The translations under genes were made by a program, and so were the position numbers. From Colius striatus (lineage: Eukaryota > Chordata > Aves > Coliiformes > Coliidae): a DNA stretch of 64,000 nt. Each line of letters begins with the position of its first letter. Position 1 is the first letter of the stretch. Shown one piece after another: positions 28,501 to 40,500 of the stretch. The notes below the pieces were generated by a model. That model did not search any database and was not told where the DNA came from. It worked only from the letters and a program-made list of their open reading frames with translations. The stretch spans positions 3,666,513 through 3,730,512 of the forward strand of contig NC_084781.1 of NCBI RefSeq assembly GCF_028858725.1, in the 5' to 3' direction.

Positions 28501-31500
28501 CCTGTGGGCACTTACTCAGACAGGTAAACTTCTGCTGATGCTGGTTTTTCCTTTTTGTTTTCTTGCTTAGCCCCTCAACCAACAAAGTGCAGCTCAGTAA
28601 AGCTCATTAGATGTATCTTTGCATTGATCATTAACTCTTCATGGTTGTTTTCACTTGGCCAGAGGTCTAGGCATCAATATTCTACCTGCTGAACTTGCAC
28701 ACATGCCAACAGAAAGCCTGCTTATGTTCCTCACCAGGCTCTACAACTGGCAGGACTCGAGCTGCACAGCATGTCCATCTGGCTACTACTGCAGCTCCAC
28801 TGGCCTCACAGCACCCTCAGGACCCTGCTCAGCTGGCTACTACTGCCTGTCTGGAGCTTCTTCACCATCACCACCTGGTGAGCTGCACTGAGGGTCTTCA
28901 GCTGTTTGTTAGTGATGTTGTTGTCACCATTGGTGTCTTCATCTGCTTATATCCAATAATTAGGGGTTTTGGCAACAAGTAGCTTTAAAAAATGTCATCT
29001 TTTGCAACGCTTACTGTGTTGTAAATCCACTTACTTGTCTTCTGGGATCACAGAGAAGACAAGATTCCCATCAGTGAAGTGTTAGCTCCCTTTTCTAACA
29101 TTGTCCCTCCCTCTATTGGCCTTTTCTCTTCTCCTTTCTTTGTCTTAGGTATGTGGGAGAAAGGAGGCCCTTGTCCTGTGAGCCACTTCTGCCCAGAAGG
29201 AGCCAGCTTTCCCTTACCCTGCCTTGCAGGGACTTACAACAACCTCACCAGACAGGCTTCATGCTTCCCTTGTGCTGCAGGCTACTACTGCCCAGAAAAT
29301 ACCACCACCTACAGTGTCAATCCTTGCCCAGCTGGCTTTTACTGCCCCAAAGGTGAGGTGAGCCCAGGGGCAAAGCAATTCATTGGCTAGAATTCTTCTT
29401 AAAGTCAAGAGATGATCTCAGTGAGCAAAATGTTTGTGTCAGTCTGATTCTTCACAGAAAAAACCCCACAAAATCCCTTAAACTGTAGATATGACTGTTG
29501 TTTAACCCTCCCTTCACAGGCAAGCTAAACAGCATCCAGAGACTGTCTTGGCCACAAAGGGCAAGCTGTGCACTGTGGGGATCAGCAGTGAGATAAACTG
29601 GCAAAGATGTCATGAAGTGATAGTCAGGATTAATAGCTGAGATAGTATTTGAAGTCCATGAAAGACACTCACTCTCTTTATTCCAAAGGAACCAAGTTTG
29701 CTACTGAATTTCCCTGTCCCCGGGGCTACTATAACCCAGATCCCATGACACAGAGCTTGGATAGCTGCTTGCCCTGTCCACCTGGGCATTACTGTGGGAA
29801 GGAGAACTTGACAGCTGCCTCAGGCAAGTGTGATGCAGGTGAGTCTGGATTGGTTTGGCACAGCTCTTGGGATCAGTGTATTCGGGAGGCTGGTGCTTAT
29901 ATCCTGCAGCCTTTCCCACAGCCTTTCCAGTCTGTCTGCTTGATTCAGTTGCCTGGCTGTAGGCTTCTAGTATGATTGAAGACACCCTGGGCATCCACCT
30001 GAGTTCCATCTGCTGGTTCAGATGGGCACAGACTAAGATGTATCTGGTAGCCACAAGCAGTTGTCTGTGCATCTGCCATTCCGAACCTGCTTAGGCAGCT
30101 GAAATGAACCCTGTGACTATACAGCAAAGTACTGAACTTCAGGTGGTTGGATGTCTTACCATTTTTTGCTGGTGTGGTGTTACAAACAAGGCATCACTGC
30201 ATATACTGTTGCAGGGAAAATTATGCCATGGTGTTAAGCTTTGGTAGTAGTCTCTCCTATATTCTGTGTGCTCATGGTTGTGCCATGCAGACTCCACATG
30301 AAAAGCCATCCTAACTGGTTTATTGATGAAGATTTCCAGGGCTCTGTCATTGCTAGAGCTTCTCAGTCAAGATTTCTGTTCTCAGGTTGGTTTTGCATCT
30401 CAGCTGCTTGGACCTCAAAGCCTTTTGATCTGGATAACTATACCAATGCCAACTGCCTGTGCCCAGCCACTGCCACTGGAGGGAAGTGTGTAGCTGGTTT
30501 CTATTGCCCTGAAGGAAGCCCAGAGCCTCTTCCTTGCCCTCCAGGGTTTTACTGCAATGCCTCAGGTTAGTGTCTTTGGAGAACTTGAGTAATCTGTTTT
30601 GAGAGGACTTAAAGGCACTGTGTGGACATGGAAATATTTGCTCTTTAAGAACTTGACAGAGGACCCTAAAGCTAAATTCCTCTTCTGGATGCCAAACCTG
30701 ACTTTGTCCAGAATGTGCTGTGTGACCTTGAGGGAGTCATTTTGCCTCTATGGCCATGTTCCTCTCTTGAGAGGACCAGTATGAACACACATCTTTACAG
30801 ATTCATAGACACAGAAGACCAGAATCTCCTCTCAGACCTCCCTCCATTCTCTGCATGTGCAGAGCCTGCAGATGCTGGGATAATGAGTGCTGCTTCATTT
30901 TCTCCTACTCTCTTTTGTCCTTTCAGTGTTCTTTCAGTGTTGGGAACAGGAGCTAGTTTTAGCCCAATATTTCAGTAGAGGTATACTGGTACCTGCAAGG
31001 TGCCTTTATCTCCCAGAGGGAGGCTGTGAGTGGTTGGTTTGCTTCTTTTTCTCCCTTCATCTTAGTGCTTTGAGTTTCATTATACTCTCTGTCTTCCAGG
31101 TCTCCCTGTCCCCAGTGGGGAATGTGCTGCTGGGTTTTACTGTAAAGGTGGAGCAGCTGTCCCTGAACCAACAGATGGTGTGACTGGGAACATCTGCCCA
31201 GAGGGGACTTACTGCCGTGAGTGTCCAGCATCGAGCTGCACTGAGAATTTCACACAATATCTGAAATACTGACAGTTTCTTGTCACAGAGTATCTCAAAC
31301 ACTGATGACTGATTTTGGAAGCTTGGTGGCCAACTGGCTAGGGTCTGACCATGGTGCTTAAAGTCCCACATTCTGCCCCTAGTTCTTCCCTTGGCCTGTT
31401 CTTTAAAAGTGGTGATGTATTTGTCTCAATGCCTAAACTAGCCTGTCTTTAGAATGTAATTAGCTTCACCTTGGCTTCCTTTGGTATAATGAGGCTAATG

Positions 31501-34500
31501 ATGTCTGTCCTTTCTGTTCTCACAGCTGCAGCATCAGCAGCACCCAAGCTCTGCCCAGCTGGTAGCTTTTCCAGCCTCTTAGGGAGGAGAATGCTTTCTG
31601 AGTGCCAGCCTTGCCCCTCTGGCTTCTATTGTGAGGTCCCTGGCCTCAGTGCCCCAACTGGAGAGTGCTGGGAAGGTGAGTTGAGAGTAAACTGCACAGC
31701 AGCTTGGCAAAGTCTCTGTGTTTAGAGTGGAAAAGCCATTCCCCTTCTGGGAGATGTGTCAGGATTCAGAGAGGTGCTGTAGTCTGTACAGGCATCCAGA
31801 AAATAGGAGTTATGTTTTTCACAGTATCAAATATTATTCAGTGCATCCCTTAGGGAAGAAATGCCTCCTCCTTACTGACTCCTGAGTCTTCCTGTCTGCC
31901 TTGGTCATTTCATTCTCCTGACTGAGGAAGAACAATTTCTGGCTGTATATGAAGAGACCATTAGAGGTTAAAGCAATTCAGATGTGAATGCAAATATGGT
32001 AATGTCTGTGTACTCTGAACAAAATATTGGCAAGGAAAACTAATGTTCAGTGGGAAAACTTCATTTGAAGGGTCTCAGTTACTGAAAGGGAACAGAGAGA
32101 TCAATGCTGTCTAAGTGTTTTCATGTGCTTTGCAAGTTTTTACCTGTGTTCTGGGGACCACTGGGGGGTAAATTTCCTTCTAAGGAGTGCAGCAAGTGGA
32201 AAGCTTTGCTGTGTATTTGTCCCAGTGTGATTCAAATCAATAGTAATTTAAGGTCAGCAGCAAATTTATGTTTTTGTGTGGCCAGTGAGTTGTTTTGTAT
32301 GCACAGGAGAACCTGTTCTCTTCTAATGAGCAGTGCTTCAATGGCTAGTATCTCTCAGTGACTAATTTAGCTTTCTTTCCTCTGTCTTTGCTGCAGGCTA
32401 TTACTGTGACAGCCAGCACGGGCCAGTTATTGATTTTACCCTTTACCCGTGCCCACAAGGTTTTTATTGCCTACCAGGGACAAACAGGAGCACTCAGTAC
32501 AGCTGCCCTGCAGGAACCTTTGGACCAAGGCAAAAACTGAAAACTATCAAGGAATGTCAAAGATGCCCACCAGGAAAATACTGTGAAGTCTCTGGGCTTG
32601 CTGCCCCAACAGGTATGTTGCAGTTCTTCTGAGCATAGTCACTGCTGTGGGAGAATCCTGGCAATGGCTGGTGGCTGGTGCCAGGGCTTGGAGTTAGGGC
32701 TCCAGGGTTCTGACCTCAGCTAAGGTGAACTCTCCCATTTTACTTGTCACAAACTTTCTGAGGAAGATTCTTGTTTCTAAGCCAGAAGAGAGAGGGGAGC
32801 TGCAAGAAACCAGAATCCTATGGATTACACCTCACAAAAAAATCCAGTGTGGAGTTTTCCACTGTCAGACCTGCCTGGCATTCTTTTGAGAATTCTTTTT
32901 TTCAGCCTCATTCCCAAAGAACTGATCCTTTCATGTGGCTGATGCACATGTGATTAGGCTTAGCAGAGAAGGAGAGGGTGAGATCTCTGCATTTCTTCCC
33001 CAAGACTGTTTTTTCACAGTGGCACTGGTGAGTTTTCATTGCTCTTTACCCTCTGTACATAAAAACCCTCATTCAGCAAAGCACTTTTATATTCAAGTCT
33101 TTAATGTTTCCAGCTTCACTAGGAATGTGCTTGAATATGCACCTAAAGAAAAAAGTGTGTTTGCCCAGATATGGAGGTCTTGCTTAGTCTGAGCTAAGTG
33201 ACAGAAGCACTTTAGTCTGGCATCTGCCACCAACTGTGCACTCCTTGCAGCTACAAGCAACTCCTCTGCTTGTTGACAATTACCCCACTAATTTGTAGAC
33301 TGACAGTGACTCTGCACAATGACAGAGCAAATGGCTGTATTTCTGTCTGCATCCTGAAATGGGCTTTTATGTGCCTATTGTTTGAATGCATTGATGGGTT
33401 TTTATATGTCATTCTGTTTTCTAGGAGACTGTGCTGAGGGATTTTGGTGTAAAAGTGGTGCCCGAGTAAGAAACCCCCAAGATGGAGAATCGGGAGTTCC
33501 TTGTCCTCCTGGTCATTACTGTCCTGAAGGTAGGATGCTTTGCCAAACTTTTCTTCAGTTGTAGCAAGCACAAAGTGCCTTTTTCTCACTCTGGTGCAAT
33601 GGATTTTGCCAGGTGCACCACGTCCACTACAGTGCCCTCCTGGCACGTGGTCTGGCAATGAAGGCAGTGGGAGTTTGCAGGAATGCCAGCCTTGTCCTGG
33701 AGGGTTTTATTGCAACAGCTCTGGGCTGAGGGCCCCATCTGGACACTGCAGCGCAGGGTAAGTGGAAAAGCAAGTGCATTGATGTGCTCTGTGTAAGGAG
33801 AGGTGTTCTTTCCCCTTTGAAATAAGAGTGTGTTGCTGTGTTCACAGGTACTACTGCATCACAGGGGCCCAGACTCCAACCCCCACCGATGGCCTTTCAG
33901 GAGCTCCGTGTCCAGTTGGTCACTTTTGTCCTCTTGGATCCAGCAGTCCAGGGCCATGCCCCCCTGGCTCCTACATGCCACATGTCAGTGGTGAGAGGTG
34001 CCATACTTGCCCAGAGGGTGACTACTGTGTCCCTGGTGAGGAGCCACAGCCATGTCCCCAGGGTGAGTTAGGTCCCATTGAAATGCCTAGGTTGCTTTCA
34101 GTTTTCAAAGACTACTGACTGTGATGTGTTCTTTCTTTTCCAGGGTATTTCTGCCCCAAGGGCACAGCTCTTCCAATTGCTTGTCCAGCAGGGTCCTATA
34201 ACCCTTCACAAAGGCAAAGCAGCTGCCTGCCCTGTCCTCAAGGGTGAGTGAGACAGTGAGCCTGGTGTTGTGTGTCTGAGTAAGGACTGTTGGAAAGAAC
34301 TCTCCAGCAGTGGGTTAGACTGGGTGATGTCTAGAGGTCCCTTCCAACCCCCATTATTATGTGACTGATGATCTCAGTAGATGTTTCAGAGGCATTTCTT
34401 TCCACTTTACATTTGCCTAACATTCTGCCTGAGCCCTATACATGTTTTTTCAGTTTGCTTTAGTATATGACAAATCCCTTATTTAGCCTCACAATCACAC

Positions 34501-37500
34501 TTGCTGAGAATTTGACCCGGCCATCCTTTTTGCCTTCTGTGATTTATTTCTTCTCCCACACGATGGTGCAATAAGCAGGGACAAGGTAGGATGGTGCAAG
34601 CAGAAAGTGCTGTCAGCAATAATTATCTATCTCATGAGTATGTGAAAAGGGAGCCTTAGAAGTGACATTTAAGCATAACACGATTTTTAGGGGAAAGGTT
34701 TCTGATAGCAGACAGCTCTTAAGTCTTGTGGGGAAAATCACAATGAGATTTGGGCACAAATGGAAGTTAAGCTCAGAATACAAGTACAGGCTGCTTTTGG
34801 AATGCCTAAAAATAAGCAGCCATGGAAACAGACTTCCTGGGAATAAGAAGGATTTGCTGTATCTCAGTTAGATTTTAAACCTCTCCAAAAATGTCTTTAA
34901 CTGTAGAAAGATGTTACAGCCTGCCTCCACCAGTGTTGGCCAAGGTTTTCTGGGCAAAGTGATAATGAGTATTACATGATTACAAATGACCCAAAGATCT
35001 AGAATCTGTGCAGTTCTTGCCCTCCAACAGGGTACAATTTGTGCTTTTCCTGGGCTGCTTTTCAACCTCTGCCATGTAACATCCATCACTTCTCATAGGT
35101 GCTGTTCAGTCTAAAGAGGTTTTGCTTCCAGGCATTGCTGACTTGTTGTTCAACACTGTTTGCCCTAAGGACAATGAATTGTTTCTTCTTCAGGAGCAAT
35201 ATCCTCTGAATCCTTGTCTGCAGTATGATGGGATCCTGGCTCTCATTTCATTGTTGCTTGCTTTACCTGAATAGTTTTTGTATTTCCTCATCTTGGGAGG
35301 GAAGTGATAAAGGGAAGCATCAGCGTGGAACTAGATGGCATTAAAGCAGAAGCCTGTGAGGAGACTGGGGATAAAAGGAGGCTAAGCAAAACCAGGATGA
35401 GCTGGTTGAACCAGGATGAACTGCATGGTTGGGCCCTATGCTTTGAAGTAAAAAACCTTTAGTTTTCAAAGGCTTTTCCTTACAAAAATGAGAATGCTCT
35501 CCAGTCAACTTAGTGCAAAAACCTTTGGGTTTTTTAACCAGGATTTTTAGGTGGGCACTGATTTAGAGATGAGGAGGAGAAAATGTCAGCAAAGCTATAA
35601 TAAACTGCATTTGCAAGGGTTGTTTCTTAGCTGTCGACCCTTGGATCTTGATTAGTGCCTCCCCCATCTGTTGCCTGTGAACAGGGCTGCTTGTTTCAGG
35701 TCTAGATTCTTTCTCTACAGGTATGTATGCCTGGAAGGAAACTCTGCTCCCTGCCCTTCTGATGGGATTCATGGATACAGATGTCCCAGGGGCTTCTACT
35801 GTCCTGCAGGCACTGGGCTAGAGCTGCCCTGTGAGCCTGGCACATTCAGCCCTGTGCCTGGAGCAAGTGTCTGCCTCCCTTGCCCAGCGGGTATGGCCTG
35901 CAGCAGTGCTGCCACTGTGGAACCACTCAGCTGCCCCAGAGGTGAGCAGTACATGTGCAGCAAAAAATGGGAGGAGGTATGAGGGATACTTGCATAACTT
36001 GTTCTGGCTGTGGTTCACTCCAGGAGGTGGGGTATTTGCCATTAGAACAAGCTCAGCATTCCCACCTCTTTCTCCTTTCTGTTTTTGATCAGTGTCTTAT
36101 TCATCTCTCTCCATGCCCAGGTTACTACTGTCCATTTCAGACTGCTGTCCCCCTGCCGTGCCCTGAGGGCACACTGAACACCTTGGAGGGGGCACTGGCC
36201 CCCAGTGCCTGCAAGCTGTGCCCAGTGGGAAGGTACTGCAGAGGAGATGCTAACTGGGAACCTGATGGTGAGTTTGGTTAACAACAGATCACTCAGAGCA
36301 GAGGGGTTCAGGGCTGGAGGATTCAGGGAAGTAGAAAACATCTGGGTGAACAGCAGTAGTTGAGGGCACCCTTCAACCCTGTATCAGTAATTTCTTTTCT
36401 CTGGTTCATTCTTTTAACTGAGCATTTGGTTTTGGATGTTACTTTTGTGTTACCGCATTACTTGTCTTGTTTTTTTCCTGCTTTCTCTTTCTCTACTTTT
36501 AACTCTTTTATTGCCTTTCTTTCTGTCTGCCTAAATCCCTTCCCCTCCCATTTATGCACAGAGTAATTGCCACTGGGCCAGAAGTTGGATCTATGCAAAT
36601 GAGACAGGCAGAGAACTCTTTCCACAGAAAACAAAATATAGGGAAACAGTTAGAAAAGTGGTGAGGTAAGCAAATGCTAGATGAGATCAGTGCAAGCAAG
36701 GAGAGGAGATAGAGGCCAAAGATTGATGGGAAGGAGGGAAGACAAACAAAAGGTGAATGGCTCGTGATATCAGCAATGGTAGGACAAGGGTGCTCTTCAG
36801 TTTCTCTTCTCTGAGTTACCTGCTACTTCTGAGGTTTGAGGAGGTGCCTGTTCACTAGCCATGGTGCCATGGGCTGATGATTGCCACCCTCTCTGCTCCC
36901 TCATGGCAGGTCTCTGCTCAGCTGGGTATTACTGTGAAGGAGGAGCCACTGATGCTGTTCCCCACGGGACACCCGTGTTCCCACTCAGTGGGCCCTGTCC
37001 TTTTGGGCACTATTGTCCAGAGGGTACTCATTTCCCTGTTGCCTGCCCAGTTGGGACCCTGAACAATGCCACAGGTGAGTGTGACTTCACCCACAGGCTT
37101 CTCCTGGAGTCTAAGGTGATGTGGGACTTGATTGCTGGCAGCTATGGTGAGGAGGTGGCCCTTGGTCACTGCAGGGTACTGGTACATTCAGCCAGGACTG
37201 ATAGTGGCACTATGTTATCAGTTCAGACCTGTGACTGCATTGGATGTACTTTCATCTCCCTCTACCCTTGGCCTTGACTTTGGTGTCCTCCTCAGGTGGT
37301 GCCTCCCCAGAGAGCTGTGTGCCATGCTATCCTGGGTCTTTCTGTGCTAGCACTGGTTTAAGTTCTCCAACAGGACCTTGCACAGAGGGGTTTTACTGCC
37401 CAGCAAACTTCAGCTCCATCAGCCCCACAGCATTCCTCTGCCCTAAGGTACTGCCTAGTGACAGTGGGGCAGTGAAAGAGATGGGTCTCAGCTCTGGCCA

Positions 37501-40500
37501 GGAGGGATTTGTTAATTACTTCCATGTGGAATGTTGCCCTGGGATTTGGTAATTTTGGGATTTACTCTTCACACAGACCCTAAGTTTGCCACCATCCTCT
37601 TCCTTCTCTGTCATTGCCAGGGCCACTTCTGCCAGTCAGGGGCAACCCACCCAATGCCGTGTCCTGCTGGGGAATACCAGCCAGCCAGGGGCTCTGCATC
37701 CTGCCTGCCATGCCAGAGAGGATTCTACTGCCAGGAGCTGGTGACTGGAGACCCCAAGCGCTGCCCACCACATTCTTACTGTCCTACAGGTCACTGAAAC
37801 TTGGATACCAGCTATGTTGTGTGCCTCGTTTTGATCCTAGGGTTGGACAAACCTAATGGGTGTCTTCCTGTAGTCAAGGTGGTGGGAAGTGTGTCTTGGT
37901 TTTGGCTGGGATAGAGTTAATTTTCTTCCTAGTAGCTGCTACAGGGCTGTATTTTGGGTTTACAGTGAAGGGAATATCGATAGCACAGGGATGTGTTGGT
38001 TATTGCAGAGCAGTGCTTGCACAGTATCAGAGATGTTTCTGCTTTTCACCCTGCCCCATCAGTGAGTGGGCTGGAGGTGGGAGAGGGACCAGCGTGTGCA
38101 CACGGAGCTGGAAGAGAATGTGGCCAGGACAGCTGACTCCAGGTAGCCAAGAGGCTGCTCCATACCACAGGACATCATGCCCATCAAAGCAATCTTCTCA
38201 GGGATTTTTTTGTCCCTGTGGTCTCCCTTTCAGGCACACGGGATCCCCTCACATGTCCTGAAGGCACCTTCACTCCTGCAAATATGTCTGGCCTCTGGGA
38301 TGAGACAGAATGCTTGCCTTGCTTACCTGGTCACTACTGCAGGTTATGCTTCATTTCATTCTGCTGTTTTTATTACTCAGTCTCAAGCAGTTTGACCTTC
38401 TTGTTTTGTGCTGTTAAGTCAATGCTGAATTCCTCCCAGCTTCTGTTTCTCTAAGAGAAGAAACACAGGCTTAGGTACAGCTCTTGAGTACAGAGGTGTT
38501 GTATCTCTGAATTTCAGGAGGCATCTCAAAGCAGTCACCAGTCTAAGGAGTTGTGTTTTATTGCAGAGTTTGTTGCATCAGTTCTTGCTCTGCTTCTGCA
38601 CCAAATCATTAGCAGTAGGTTGTATATCAATGCTTACTGTCCTCTGTGCTGCAGGCATGGACGTCTGGAGGGGAAGTGTGCTGCTGGCTATTTCTGCCTC
38701 GCTGGGAGCTCTCAGCCTGCTCCCCAGGGCCCCAGCTTCTCCTGGCGTTTCCTACCTGGGTGCCGCTGGGGTCAGGTGTGTGCAGGGCTGTGTCCTGCAG
38801 GTGAGTGAGAATCTCAACAGCATTTGAGGTGTAGAATATAAGCTTCCTTCCAATAAACTAAAGAGTATCTGTTACCTTGCATAATATACCGTGATTCCTT
38901 CTTTAAAGTTGGCATTGCTCAATAGTGTCTTGTGTTTGAACAAAGAGCTGTGCCTGACCAAAAAGGCCACCATGACTTTATGGTGCTAGACTGCTTGCCT
39001 AGTTTAAAGGCTGTTGGTTTGGCTCTCTATATGCACAGCAACATCCCAACAGCTGTGTAGATGTTCATTCTACAGCAGTAGGAGGCTCTTGTTGAGTTAT
39101 TTTTACCATTGGAGGACTTTCATATTTTACTTACCTCTCTTTTTCCATCCCTTTCTCTAGGTTTCTACTGCCTGGAGGGAACTGAGGTGCCTGTACCGTG
39201 TCCTGCCAATACCATCAGAGATGTTCCAGGGGCTGTGAAGAGAGAAGACTGCCTGCCCTGTCCACCAGGCCACTGGTGCAAAGCAGGTTGGAACTCAGGG
39301 GTAAACAGTGAGGGGAGAGAATTGGAGTTGCTTTTGAGGAGAGTTGTATGTACCCCTGAATCTGGTGAGGTTTGCTTTGATGCCAGATGCTGCACTGGGG
39401 GACAGCCCTTGCAGTAGGACACACTGTTTCTAGTGATGAGTTGTAGTGTCTGCAGAGAAACACAGACATTTAACAATATAATGTGCTGTTCCAGCAGACA
39501 TTGGGAATGTAGGAGAGCCTGAGGTCACAACCAGTCTCCAAATTATCCATCTGTCAGAGGAGAGGCTTGGACTGGAGAGGTGGATTGTAGACATATATGT
39601 GCAGTAGCTTAGGAAGGACCCAAGGAGGACACAGAAGAAAAGTGTTCTAATTGCAGTGTAAAGATGACTCCTTAAAGCCTTGCTTTCTGCTTGTCAGGGG
39701 ATTCAGAGGCCTATCCATGTCCATCAGGACACTACTGCTTCGGAAGCAATGGCAGTGACCACACCAGTCTCCTGGCACCTCAGAAGTGTCCTCCCCAAAC
39801 TTACCGCAAGCGCCCAGGAGCTCAGAGCCTGACAGATTGCCAGCCCTGTCCTCCAGGCTATCTCTGCCCTTTATCAGGTAAGTGCCAGGTGAAAGCCAGC
39901 CCTTTCTCACCTCTAGAGCTGATTACAAAACTCCCAAAGATGAGATAGGGGAAGGGAGAGGTCATTCATGTTCACAGTGAGCTAAGAGCCCTTCTCTAAA
40001 ACCACTGCTGGCCATTCAGCCTCCCTTTCTTTGTTCTTTTCCTGACAGGTCTGACCAAGTTTGAGGATTATCCATGTCCCCCTGGATACTGGTGCCCTGG
40101 TAAAGGGGACATTTTCCTTTGTCCACCTGGCACTTCCAGGATCCAACCTGGTGCAAAATCATTGGAAGAATGTAATCCCTGCTCACCTGGATACTATTGC
40201 CCAGATCCAGCACAGACAGGGCTGCCTAACACCCAAGGAGTGCCTTGTGAACCTGGCTATGAATGCCCAGCAGGTATGACTTGACCAGAGTTCTTTGTCT
40301 TTTATTTGTCCAGCCATTTCTGAGTCCAGATGGCTGAAGAGTGTACAGTAGGCAGAGCCATAGCATTTAGCATTGACTTGGAGGCACTGTTGCTTGAATG
40401 TGAATGTAGCCACTGATTAAATGTCTTTAGAGGTATATTTATTAACCCTGAAGCCTTTTCCTAGCTGTCAGCCTTTGAATTCCCATCTCCTGTTTCTCAG

